Assembly (NCBI GenBank): GCA_963658085.1
Contig: CAVKOU010000010.1
Location: forward strand, 1 to 64,000
Reading direction: 5' to 3'
Length of the DNA stretch: 64,000 bases
Source: CAKRJP01 sp963658085
GTDB taxonomy: Bacteria; Bacillota; Clostridia; Lachnospirales; Lachnospiraceae
Positions 25,590 through 34,061 of this stretch are shown piece after piece. The stretch's first letter is position 1; every line of letters begins with the position of its first letter. The position numbers and the translations under genes are program-made. Below the pieces are notes generated by a model. It did no database searches. It was not told the origin of the DNA and saw only the letters and a list, made by a program, of their open reading frames with translations.

Positions 25590-28500
25590 CTATAGTTTCT
25601 CCATTTTCAAAACTTTGCATCTTACTGATTGCTTCCTCCTTAGAAAGCTTCGTAAGATCTCTGTAATGATAGCCTTCAATCTTTGTATCAAATTTACAGA
25701 TATGTCTGTACTCACAATAATCACAGCCTGTAGCATTCCCCTGCCTGTAAGGTTCTGCCTTAATATTTCCCTGCTTAATTTCTTCTTTGGAAGCTAAAAT
25801 CTTTTTCGTGGCATATTCCATCATGGTTTTAAAATGTTCTTCTGCCACCACCTTAGATGTTTTTGCCATGGCTCCATCTTTGTTATATTTCACAGGAATA
25901 GCCTCGGATTCTCCTGACATTTTATGGTCTAAATGATTAAGAACTTCATCTTTCAGATTAATGATGCCATCCGGCTTTAAGGCCTTAAGAATGTGCTTCT
26001 CTATATCTTCTTTTTCTTCCTTGCTCTTTCGGTCTACATAAGGATCTTGAATCCGATAGTAAAAGACTCCTGCCGGTATCACCTCTTTGTTCGGATGTTT
26101 TTTTTGCTGGATCTTTACAGCGTTATCCATGTAAAACATTAGCTGTAATTGCAACCCATAATACAAAGATTGAATGTCAAACTCTTTCATTCCCGTCTTA
26201 TAATCCACAACCTTTACATAAAGGGCTTCATCATCTACACAGGTATCGATTCGATCGATTTTCCCGCTACCTCCAATAGAAACTTCAAAAGCTACCGGTT
26301 CAAAATCTCCCGCCGACAATTGCTTTGTGAGCGCCCAGACAGTCCGTTCTAACAGCCTTCCCATAGAAGTAATTAAATATTCATTCTTCCCGCTACTGTA
26401 AAGCACAGAATTTTCATAGTCAGTTATTACTTTCTCCATGGAGGAATTTAAGAATTTCTTGCACTCTTCCTCTGTAATGTCAGTCCATCGTTTTCCTGCA
26501 TCCTTTACCTTTCTTCCATAATCCTCCAAGACGCCGTGGCATACATTTCCAAGATCTATAGGTTCAAAGCTATATTCTTCCCGCTCGGATAATCTTAAGC
26601 CATACTTCAGAAAATGGGCATAGGCACAGGCCGAATAGGTTTCAATCCTCGTAATACTGGCGCGAAAGTCTTCCCCATAAAGCTCTCTTGACACCTGCTC
26701 TTTCAAAGCATCGATGTCATTTTTCTTGTATCCTGCATCTAAGAGCGTCTGGATTTTTTCTCTCCATTCGGGATTCTTTTGATACCATTTAAAAAGCTCT
26801 GCCCATTGCGTATCTTTTCGCAAATCCGTAGTTTTGTGATTTCGTATTCCCTGGATTACTTCTTCAATAGCCACCTTGCTGGTAAGCTCTCTTTGCTGCA
26901 GACTTTTCCTCTCCTCATCCACAATAGAAAGATCCGGGAACAGTCTTCGAAGTTCCTGGATCAGATAAGACGGTCTTACACTTTTCCCGTCAGAAGACAC
27001 CTTGCTATAGTAAATCTTAAGCTGCTTCGAAGGCTTCGTAAGATTGCTATACAAATAAAATTTTTGTACATACGCCTGTTCTTTTCCTCCGGGAGCTAAA
27101 TGTATGGCATTTTCTTTCAAACGATCTCTGTCTCTTTCAGAAAGTATTCCGTTTCTATTTAAACTTCCCGGTAGTTTTGTATCATTTGCTCCTAAGAAAT
27201 AAAGAGTTTTTATATCTTTCAATCTGGTTCTCGTCAGATCTCCTGCCACCACCTGATCTACGCTGGGAGGAATCACACCAATCCTGGCTTCCTCAAGACC
27301 CGCATCGAACAATTCACAATATTCTCTAAGAGAAACCTCTTCTTCGCCTAAAAGGTCTACGAATTTATCGAAAAGCTCAATGATCACCCGGTAAACCTGC
27401 GCATATTCCTTTGCAAGACTCAATTCTCCTGCCTCCGTAAAGTCTTGCGCTTGTTTTTCTAAAGCAACCTGTAGATTTTCCTTTACCATGTAATCATAAA
27501 TTCCCAGGGTAATATCCTTTACAGATTTTTTTCGCTGCCGCATCACAAAATACAAATCCTGGATTTTTTCTACAAATTGCACTCGCAAATGATTCAAACT
27601 TTCCAGCGACTCTTCCGTGGTATGCCGAAGAGTTTTCTCCCAAGGCGTCTGCCAATTTTTGAAACCTTTGATTCCTGTACCCAGCACATAATTTTCCATT
27701 AAATCCACCTCATCCAAGGTAAATCCTGACATATTGGTACGAAGATACCGAAAAACACTTTCATAGCCAAATCCTTGCTCCATAAGATTTAGAAGACTTC
27801 TTATATGTTCCACAAAGGAATTCAGCAAAATACTGCGATTATGATCCATAAAGTAGGGAATATCATATCGCAAAAACTCACGCTCTAAATAATCCCCATA
27901 GCTTTCCATATCACTTACGATGACACCGATATCCCGGTACCTACAGCCTGTTGTGCGCACTAGATGCCTGATGCTCTCTGCCACCGCCATAGCTTCACTC
28001 TGTGGATTTCTTGCCACATGAATAGAGATTCCTTCTACCTCTCCCTGATAGCTTTCTTTTTCGTATCGGAAGATATGCCGTTCTAAGTATCCAAGGGCAG
28101 GCTTGTTTTTAAATCGATAAACCGGCTGTTCATATAATTTTACCGGTTCTTCCACCACAGTATTACTCTCTCGTGCCAGGTCTAACATTGACGCCACCAT
28201 CTTCTTACTCAATCCAAAAAGCTGATAAGGGTGCATATAGGAATAAGGATTCTCTCTGTCATCCATAGTTACCGTCACTATTACTTTTCGGCAATGCTTT
28301 AAAAGCTCGAAGATCAGCCGATCCTGTACCGGTGTAAAACCTGTAAATCCGTCCATTACCACAGTGGTATTCTTTAGGAGCTGTGATTTTGGTACTTCTT
28401 TTTTTAGCACCTCCAAAAGTTCTTCTTTGGTAATATATTTTTCTTCCAAATATTCTTGAAATCCCCTATAGAGCGTCCGAATATCCTTCAACTTAAAATA

Positions 28501-28956
28501 AAGTCTGGAACTTGGATCTATGGATTCCATGACCTTCTCTAGGTCTTTTTCTCCTACCGCATACTGGGAAAATTCAGAAATTGCAGACTTCACTTCGCTA
28601 ATATAGCCTAATTTCCGCATATTTCCCCGAAGAATGGTAAGTTCCTCTTCGTATTTTCCGGCAATCTTACGAAGGATTAAATTTTTACCCTCGTCATCAA
28701 GTACAGGCAAGGTTTCCCCTCCCGTTTCCTGAAAAACCCGGTAAGCCAGTCGTCCAAAACTTAGGATATCAATATTCATAATTCCATGGTTCGGATGCAT
28801 CGACACCAGATCCTTTTGGGTCTGCATAGTAAATTGCTCCGGAACCAGAACAATATAATTTTCCTGGGGATGATCCATAGACTCTTTGATAATGTGTTGA
28901 TATAAATGATGTGATTTTCCTGAACCTGAAGGTCCAAATATAAATTGTAAAGGCAT
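25567..28956 (-). CDS. addB: AddB: nuclease subunit of AddAB
   Basis: Second subunit of the break-resection enzyme. The 1129-residue protein has an N-terminal nucleotide-binding motif GPSGSGKSHHLY, an inactive helicase-like body, and a C-terminal nuclease domain (VVDYKTGMKEFD) clamped by a 4Fe-4S cluster: one cysteine in YSACAYAHFLKYG and three in GCDYCEYRHICKFD. All four cysteines are present. The start codon and its AGGAGG site lie inside a perfect 10-base hairpin (28950-28976), which may limit translation. Confidence 0.96.
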   Translation of the reverse strand: MPLQFIFGPSGSGKSHHLYQHIIKESMDHPQENYIVLVPEQFTMQTQKDLVSMHPNHGIMNIDILSFGRLAYRVFQETGGETLPVLDDEGKNLILRKIAGKYEEELTILRGNMRKLGYISEVKSAISEFSQYAVGEKDLEKVMESIDPSSRLYFKLKDIRTLYRGFQEYLEEKYITKEELLEVLKKEVPKSQLLKNTTVVMDGFTGFTPVQDRLIFELLKHCRKVIVTVTMDDRENPYSYMHPYQLFGLSKKMVASMLDLARESNTVVEEPVKLYEQPVYRFKNKPALGYLERHIFRYEKESYQGEVEGISIHVARNPQSEAMAVAESIRHLVRTTGCRYRDIGVIVSDMESYGDYLEREFLRYDIPYFMDHNRSILLNSFVEHIRSLLNLMEQGFGYESVFRYLRTNMSGFTLDEVDLMENYVLGTGIKGFKNWQTPWEKTLRHTTEESLESLNHLRVQFVEKIQDLYFVMRQRKKSVKDITLGIYDYMVKENLQVALEKQAQDFTEAGELSLAKEYAQVYRVIIELFDKFVDLLGEEEVSLREYCELFDAGLEEARIGVIPPSVDQVVAGDLTRTRLKDIKTLYFLGANDTKLPGSLNRNGILSERDRDRLKENAIHLAPGGKEQAYVQKFYLYSNLTKPSKQLKIYYSKVSSDGKSVRPSYLIQELRRLFPDLSIVDEERKSLQQRELTSKVAIEEVIQGIRNHKTTDLRKDTQWAELFKWYQKNPEWREKIQTLLDAGYKKNDIDALKEQVSRELYGEDFRASITRIETYSACAYAHFLKYGLRLSEREEYSFEPIDLGNVCHGVLEDYGRKVKDAGKRWTDITEEECKKFLNSSMEKVITDYENSVLYSSGKNEYLITSMGRLLERTVWALTKQLSAGDFEPVAFEVSIGGSGKIDRIDTCVDDEALYVKVVDYKTGMKEFDIQSLYYGLQLQLMFYMDNAVKIQQKKHPNKEVIPAGVFYYRIQDPYVDRKSKEEKEDIEKHILKALKPDGIINLKDEVLNHLDHKMSGESEAIPVKYNKDGAMAKTSKVVAEEHFKTMMEYATKKILASKEEIKQGNIKAEPYRQGNATGCDYCEYRHICKFDTKIEGYHYRDLTKLSKEEAISKMQSFENGETIDEGELDS

Positions 28957-28976
28957 AGGTTTTCCTCCTATGCCTT
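28950..28976 (-). promoter_or_regulatory. Hairpin sequestering the addB ribosome site and start codon
   Basis: On the minus strand AAGGCATAGG (28976-28967) pairs perfectly with CCTATGCCTT (28959-28950) around a 7-base loop AGGAAAA. The addB ATG (28956-28954) lies in the 3' arm. Half of the ideal AGGAGG site (28969-28964) is in the 5' arm. A -10-like TATACT lies just upstream. The arrangement suggests translational control of AddAB, for example by temperature, a protein or a small RNA; which one cannot be told. Confidence 0.6.
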
Positions 28977-29032
28977 AGTATATCATGAATTAAATTTGAT
29001 GTGGGAATTTTACCCATTAGATTAGGCAAGTA

Positions 29033-29890
29033 CTAAATTGCCCGAAGCATTTCTGTGAAATCACTGCTTAAGATTAACTTCGCAATATAGCAAACATTAC
29101 CGGTCATGCTGACATTCCAGGCATCGTCAATCTCCACCATAAGATCTCCTCCCGGCATATGCACCATCACCTTACTGTCCGTCATCCCCAATTTATACGC
29201 CACCCCTGCAGCAGCGCAGGCACCGGTTCCTGATGCTAAAGTATAGCCGGCACCTCTCTCATAAATTTCAATGTTAATGTGTCCCTTATCTACTACCTGC
29301 ATAATCTGGGTATTGATACGATTTGGGAAATATTTCGCAACCTCCGCATAATCTCCAATTTTGCAAACCAACTCTCTGGAAATCTCCCGCATAGGAATTA
29401 CGCAGTGAGGATTTCCTACTGAAACGCAGGTGACAGGATACAGGGTTCTTCCAATCACCATATCCTCATTAATGACTTCTCTTGGTTCTCCGGTTACCGG
29501 AACATCCTGGCTGTTAAAAGAAAGTTTTCCCATATTAATGCGAATCTTACTTCCCTCTTCGCTTAAGAAAGTGACCTCCACCGGTCCATTTGCCATATGA
29601 ATCTTGAAAATCTTCTTTTGCACATATCCTGCATCCTTTAGATATCTCGCAAAGATTCGGATTCCGTTTCCACTGGTCTCTGACTGGCTTCCATCCGGGT
29701 TCCAAATAATCACGTGCATGCCATCTTCCTGCAAAATAGGTCCCTCCAAGATACCATCGGCTCCCAGTCCTTCATTACGGTCGCAGATTAATTTCACGTT
29801 TCCCGGAGTTAATTTCAGTTCGTTCTTATTGGGGTCATATACTACGTAATCATTCCCCAATCCATGATATCTCTCTAGTTCAATCTTCAT
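29033..29890 (-). CDS. Diaminopimelate epimerase homologue with both catalytic Cys replaced by Ser
   Basis: The 285-residue protein has the full DapF fold, with two mirror halves and the sequence landmarks YHGLGNDYVVYD, WNPDGSQ, NPHCV and YERGAGYTLASGTGACAA. In DapF the two-base racemisation uses Cys73 and Cys217 (Haemophilus numbering), normally in CGNG and ACG(T/S)GAC. Here they read TSGNG (Ser73) and ASGTG (Ser220); codons AGT and TCA confirm this. The assisting His (NPH, 162) and Glu (YERG, 211) remain. It may be a slow epimerase or an enzyme of different substrate or reaction in the same superfamily; I therefore withhold the name dapF. It lies between hflX and addB and no lysine genes are near. 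Confidence 0.85.
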   Translation of the reverse strand: MKIELERYHGLGNDYVVYDPNKNELKLTPGNVKLICDRNEGLGADGILEGPILQEDGMHVIIWNPDGSQSETSGNGIRIFARYLKDAGYVQKKIFKIHMANGPVEVTFLSEEGSKIRINMGKLSFNSQDVPVTGEPREVINEDMVIGRTLYPVTCVSVGNPHCVIPMREISRELVCKIGDYAEVAKYFPNRINTQIMQVVDKGHINIEIYERGAGYTLASGTGACAAAGVAYKLGMTDSKVMVHMPGGDLMVEIDDAWNVSMTGNVCYIAKLILSSDFTEMLRAI

Positions 29891-29986
29891 ATTCTACTCC
29901 TCCAATCACCTTACGGAAGTCTCCCCTTTGCTTCCAATTATCTACTTTTTCTGTCTTTATGGTAACACTCCATTGTCATAATGTCC

Positions 29987-30018
29987 ACAAAAACCCGTGG
30001 GGTTCCCACGGGTTTTGT
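29987..30018 (-). terminator. hflX terminator, bidirectional
   Basis: Perfect stem ACAAAACCCGTGG / CCACGGGTTTTGT type with a short loop, followed on the minus strand by TTTTTGTGG and on the plus strand by TTTTGTAC. It closes the hisH-hisF-ung-TPR-hflX run and insulates the DapF homologue. Confidence 0.85.
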
Positions 30019-30054
30019 ACAAATTGTCAGAAGCGTGCAACGTTTCAATTTCTT

Positions 30055-31293
30055 TTATAAAACTTTACCACAAAGTTCCTTTGGGACATAAGCATGGACA
30101 TAAATCCCATCCTCCCCGTAAACTTCTTTCAAAAGCTCTCCATATTTCCGAATCAGTTGGATCTTTCCTGCCTCCTGATAATCATAAGTTCTCTCAATTT
30201 CTACCTTCTGTTCCCGAAGGAGATTTTCAATAGCCTCCAAAAGATCAGAAAGCCCCTTCCCTGTTTTTGCAGAAACTCGAACCGTAGTCTCAGCCTTAAA
30301 ATCTCTGAGAATCATATCTTCCTTAAGGCGATCCTGTTTATTAAATATGGTTATAACCGGCTTGTCTGTCACTCCAAGATTTCCGAGGGTTTCATATACC
30401 GTATACATCTGCTCATCCATCTGAGGGTTTGATACGTCCACCACATGAAGGATTAAATCTGCATACTTTGCCTCCTCTAAGGTACTTCTAAAAGCCTCGA
30501 TCAAATGATGAGGAAGCTTTCTGATAAATCCAACAGTGTCTGTAAGGAGAACCTCCTGCCCACTTGGAAGCTTGCATCCTCTGGTGGTTGGATCCAGAGT
30601 CGCAAACAGCTTATCTTCCGCCAAAATCCCTGCTCCCGTTAAGGTATTTAAAAGTGTGGATTTCCCTGCATTGGTATAACCTACGATAGCTGCCACCGGA
30701 GCATGACTTTTATTTCTATGTTCCCTGGTAACTTCCCTGTGTCGTTTTACCTCTTTAAGCTCCCTATTTAGTTGGGAAATGCGGTTCTTAATAAGTCTTC
30801 GATCAATCTCCAGTTTCTTCTCACCGGGACCTCTTGTACCGATTCCTCCTCCAAGTCTGGACATCGCTGTTCCAAAACCGGTAAGCCTTGTAGCTCTGTA
30901 TTTTAACTGAGCAAGTTCTACCTGAATTTTACCCTCACTGGTGGATGCTCTTGCGGCAAAAATATCCAGAATGATCAAAGTCCGATCCATAACTTTTACA
31001 TCTAATACATCCTGCAGATTCTTCATCTGTACCGGTGAAAGTTCGTCATCACATACGATTCCTGTAGCTTCCGTCTCCCAAATAAGATCTATAAGCTCCT
31101 CGATCTTTCCTTTTCCGATGTATGTACCGGGATGGATTTGTTCTCTATTTTGGATCAATCTTCCCACACAGACAGCTCCCGCTGTTTTCACCAGTTCATT
31201 TAATTCATCCAGAGATTCCTCCACATGGTCATTGTCATTTATACTGACACCTACTAAGATCACTCGCTCTGTCTCTTTTTTTAATTCAATCAT
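30055..31293 (-). CDS. hflX: GTPase HflX
   Basis: Ribosome-associated GTPase that splits stalled or stress-arrested 70S ribosomes. The 412-residue protein has the N-terminal HflX domain, the glycine-rich linker SRLGGGIGTRGPGEKKLE, and a G domain with G1 GYTNAGKST, G3 DTVGF and G4 NKQD. The ATG follows directly on the stop of the TPR lipoprotein gene (TAGATG). Length is normal. Confidence 0.97.
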   Translation of the reverse strand: MIELKKETERVILVGVSINDNDHVEESLDELNELVKTAGAVCVGRLIQNREQIHPGTYIGKGKIEELIDLIWETEATGIVCDDELSPVQMKNLQDVLDVKVMDRTLIILDIFAARASTSEGKIQVELAQLKYRATRLTGFGTAMSRLGGGIGTRGPGEKKLEIDRRLIKNRISQLNRELKEVKRHREVTREHRNKSHAPVAAIVGYTNAGKSTLLNTLTGAGILAEDKLFATLDPTTRGCKLPSGQEVLLTDTVGFIRKLPHHLIEAFRSTLEEAKYADLILHVVDVSNPQMDEQMYTVYETLGNLGVTDKPVITIFNKQDRLKEDMILRDFKAETTVRVSAKTGKGLSDLLEAIENLLREQKVEIERTYDYQEAGKIQLIRKYGELLKEVYGEDGIYVHAYVPKELCGKVL

Positions 31294-31821
31294 CTATCTC
31301 GTACTCCAAAATGTATTCGCTTCTTTTGCCACTTCGTCATCCGGATACTTCTGCACATATTCCGAAAGTTTACTCTTTACTGTGTCAACATCTCCGTTTC
31401 CCTCGTAGGCTAAGATCAGATTGTAAGAAGCCTCCTTGATTAGATCATCGCTAATTTCCGTATCTTCCAAGGCCTTTTCAAAATAAGTAATGGCATCGGT
31501 ATAGTTTTGGAGATTTAAAGCACTGCACCCCATAAGATTATAAAGGGTTCCATCCTCTTTAGCTCCTGCATTTAAGGCACTGTTAAAGGCCGCTAAGGAG
31601 CCTGCATAATCCTGCTGTTCCCATTTTGCCATTCCGATTCCCCGATAGGCATCTGCCACATTAATATCTTCCTCGATCGCTTTCTCAAAAGAGGCAATGG
31701 CATTGTCATAGTCCTTGTTCTGTAAATACTCCACTCCGGCCTCTGAAGGATTCAAACTGCAACCCGTAAGAATGCCAACGGAAACTACAGCAATTATCAA
31801 CAATTTACAAATTTTCTTCAT
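31294..31821 (-). CDS. Tetratricopeptide-repeat lipoprotein
   Basis: A 175-residue exported lipoprotein: basic start MKKICK, hydrophobic segment, lipobox LTGC with lipidated Cys near 20, then about four TPR units (for instance AGVEYLQNKDYDNAIASFEKAI and the next about every 34 residues). The ATG at 31821 has AGGAAAA about 7 bases upstream; an adjacent GTG one codon earlier is less well placed. TPRs suggest a protein-binding scaffold on the outer face of the membrane. Partner unknown. It lies between ung and hflX on the same strand. Confidence 0.88.
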   Translation of the reverse strand: MKKICKLLIIAVVSVGILTGCSLNPSEAGVEYLQNKDYDNAIASFEKAIEEDINVADAYRGIGMAKWEQQDYAGSLAAFNSALNAGAKEDGTLYNLMGCSALNLQNYTDAITYFEKALEDTEISDDLIKEASYNLILAYEGNGDVDTVKSKLSEYVQKYPDDEVAKEANTFWSTR

Positions 31822-31832
31822 CACTTTTCCTC

Positions 31833-32501
31833 TTATTCAATCTGCCAATCCACTGGTTCTACCCCATGGCTTATCAAGAATTCATTTGTCTGACTAAAGG
31901 GCTTGCTTCCAAAGAATCCTCGATAAGCCGACAACGGACTGGGATGAGGCGCCTTTAGGATCAGATGATTAGGATTATTCAACATCCTCGCTTTTTTCTG
32001 AGCAGGACTTCCCCACAAAATAAATACAATGGGGCGATTCTCTTCATTTAAAACCTTTATAGCCGCATCCGTAAATTCCTCCCATCCGATTCCTCTGTGG
32101 GAATTTGCCTCATGAGCTCTCACCGTAAGAACGGTGTTGAGCATAAGAACTCCCTGGTTCGCCCATTTCGTAAGACATCCATGGTTTGGAATCTCACATC
32201 CCAAGTCATCATGAAGTTCTTTATAAATATTTACCAGGGAAGGAGGAACATCTACTCCTTTTTGAACAGAAAAGCAAAGACCGTGGGCCTGTCCTACATT
32301 GTGATAAGGATCTTGTCCTAAGATCACTACCTTCACTTGGCTTAAAGGCGTCAAATGAAAGGCATTAAAGATATCATCTGCCGGCGGGAAAATCTGCCTT
32401 GTGCTATATTCACTTTTAACTTTTTCAAATAAATCTTTATAATAAGGTTTCTTAAATTCTCCCTGGAGAGCCTCTAACCAGTCATTGTTGATTGCTGCCA
32501 T
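31833..32501 (-). CDS. ung: Uracil-DNA glycosylase, family 1
   Basis: Removes uracil from DNA. The 222-residue protein has the catalytic water-activating loop GQDPYHNVGQAHGL and the leucine-intercalation motif HPSPLSAYRG. Length is normal for the family. It follows hisF by 56 bases, and the next gene starts 11 bases beyond its stop. Confidence 0.97.
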   Translation of the reverse strand: MAAINNDWLEALQGEFKKPYYKDLFEKVKSEYSTRQIFPPADDIFNAFHLTPLSQVKVVILGQDPYHNVGQAHGLCFSVQKGVDVPPSLVNIYKELHDDLGCEIPNHGCLTKWANQGVLMLNTVLTVRAHEANSHRGIGWEEFTDAAIKVLNEENRPIVFILWGSPAQKKARMLNNPNHLILKAPHPSPLSAYRGFFGSKPFSQTNEFLISHGVEPVDWQIE

Positions 32502-32557
32502 ATTTTCCCCTTCAAATCACATATTATATGCTTTCAAAATGAAATATCCTGCCAAAC

Positions 32558-33319
32558 TTACAGTCTGACAGAAATATCTCTACTTTGCAAATATTCTTTT
32601 ACTTCTTTAATTTCCAATTCCTTATAGTGGAACAAGGATGCTGCAAGAGCCGCATCGGCGCCCCCCACTGTCAAGGCATCATAAAAATGTTCCAGATTTC
32701 CCGCACCTCCGGAGGCAATGACAGGAATCGGCACAGCGTCTGCGATCTGTCTTGTAAGTTCCAGATCATAACCTGCCTTCGTGCCGTCGCAGTCCATGCT
32801 GGTAAGCAGAATCTCTCCGGCTCCAAGTTCTGCCACCTTCACAGCCCACTCTACTGCATCGATACCTACGTCAATACGCCCACCGTTCTTATAAATATTC
32901 CATCCGCTGCCGTCTGCCCGCTTCTTGGCATCAATAGCCACAACCACGCACTGGCTACCAAATTTGTCTGCCGCATCAGAAATCAGTCTCGGGGTATTGA
33001 TGGCTGAAGAATTAATGGAAATTTTGTCAGCACCCTCTCTTAAAAGCACTTTAAAATCTTCTACGGTACGGATTCCGCCACCAACAGTAAAGGGAATAAA
33101 AATATTCTCTGCTACTTTTCTTACCATGTCTATCACCGTATTTCTGGCATCGGAAGAAGCGGTAATATCTAAGAAGGTAAGCTCATCGGCTCCCGCCTTG
33201 TCATAGGCCATACCGATTTCTACCGGATCTCCGGCATCTTTTAGGTCTACAAAATTCACACCCTTCACTACCCGACCGTTATTTACATCCAGACATGGGA
33301 TAATTCTTTTTGTATGCAT
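32558..33319 (-). CDS. hisF: Imidazole glycerol phosphate synthase, cyclase subunit
   Basis: With HisH it converts PRFAR and ammonia to imidazole glycerol phosphate and AICAR, linking histidine and purine synthesis. The 253-residue TIM barrel has catalytic Asp11 in IPCLDVNNGRVVKG, the second Asp in VVAIDAK, and phosphate-binding loops GGGIRT and ASGGAG. Only hisH accompanies it here; the other his genes are not in the window. Confidence 0.97.
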   Translation of the reverse strand: MHTKRIIPCLDVNNGRVVKGVNFVDLKDAGDPVEIGMAYDKAGADELTFLDITASSDARNTVIDMVRKVAENIFIPFTVGGGIRTVEDFKVLLREGADKISINSSAINTPRLISDAADKFGSQCVVVAIDAKKRADGSGWNIYKNGGRIDVGIDAVEWAVKVAELGAGEILLTSMDCDGTKAGYDLELTRQIADAVPIPVIASGGAGNLEHFYDALTVGGADAALAASLFHYKELEIKEVKEYLQSRDISVRL

Positions 33320-33387
33320 AATCTAAGTTCTCCTATCTACTATCCTTTGTAACCACAATTTTGTAAACTTTAATCTTTCTATAGTCC

Positions 33388-33993
33388 TTAAATATTTACA
33401 AAATTCTTCAATATCTGCATTCCCACATCACTGCTCTTTTCCGGATGGAACTGGCAGGCAAATACATTCCCCTGCTCTACAGAAGCATGAATCAGGGTGC
33501 TATACTCTGTAGTCGCTGTAACAATATGATCATCTTCAGCCTTCAAGTAATAGGAATGTACAAAATATACATAAGAATCTTCAGGAATTCCTTTAAAGAG
33601 TCTTCCCCGGTTAGGATATTTCAAAGAATTCCATCCCATATGAGGGATCTTTAATCCTTCCTTGTCTGGAATCCGAAGAATCTCGCCTTTCAAAACTCCA
33701 AGACCGGAAACCCCCGGTGTCTCATCACTTTTTTCAAATAGCAACTGGAGACCTAAGCAGATTCCAAGAAGAGGAATCTCTTGTTTTGCCACCTCATGGA
33801 TTACCGAATCCAATCCGTACTGTCTTAACTTTCCCATGGCATCTCCAAAAGCTCCTACGCCAGGAAGAATCACTTTGTCTGCCGAAAGGATTTTCTTCGA
33901 ATCTCTTGTAACGCAAACCTCCTGGCCTAAATATTCCATGGCCTTCTCCACGCTTTTAATATTCCCAGCATCGTAATCAATTATTGCAATCAT
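33388..33993 (-). CDS. hisH: Imidazole glycerol phosphate synthase, glutaminase subunit
   Basis: Class I glutamine amidotransferase that delivers ammonia to HisF. I chose the start MIAIIDYDAGNIKSVE (201 residues), which matches the family N terminus; the frame runs 15 codons further up without family similarity. The nucleophile Cys is in LGICLGLQLLFE and the His/Glu pair in FHPEKS. It is 68 bases upstream of hisF. Confidence 0.95.
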   Translation of the reverse strand: MIAIIDYDAGNIKSVEKAMEYLGQEVCVTRDSKKILSADKVILPGVGAFGDAMGKLRQYGLDSVIHEVAKQEIPLLGICLGLQLLFEKSDETPGVSGLGVLKGEILRIPDKEGLKIPHMGWNSLKYPNRGRLFKGIPEDSYVYFVHSYYLKAEDDHIVTATTEYSTLIHASVEQGNVFACQFHPEKSSDVGMQILKNFVNI

Positions 33994-34061
33994 GAATATT
34001 CTCTCTTTCCTACTTATTCCTCTTTCCCAGGTCCCCACCTTTGGCTTGTAACATACTAGAC

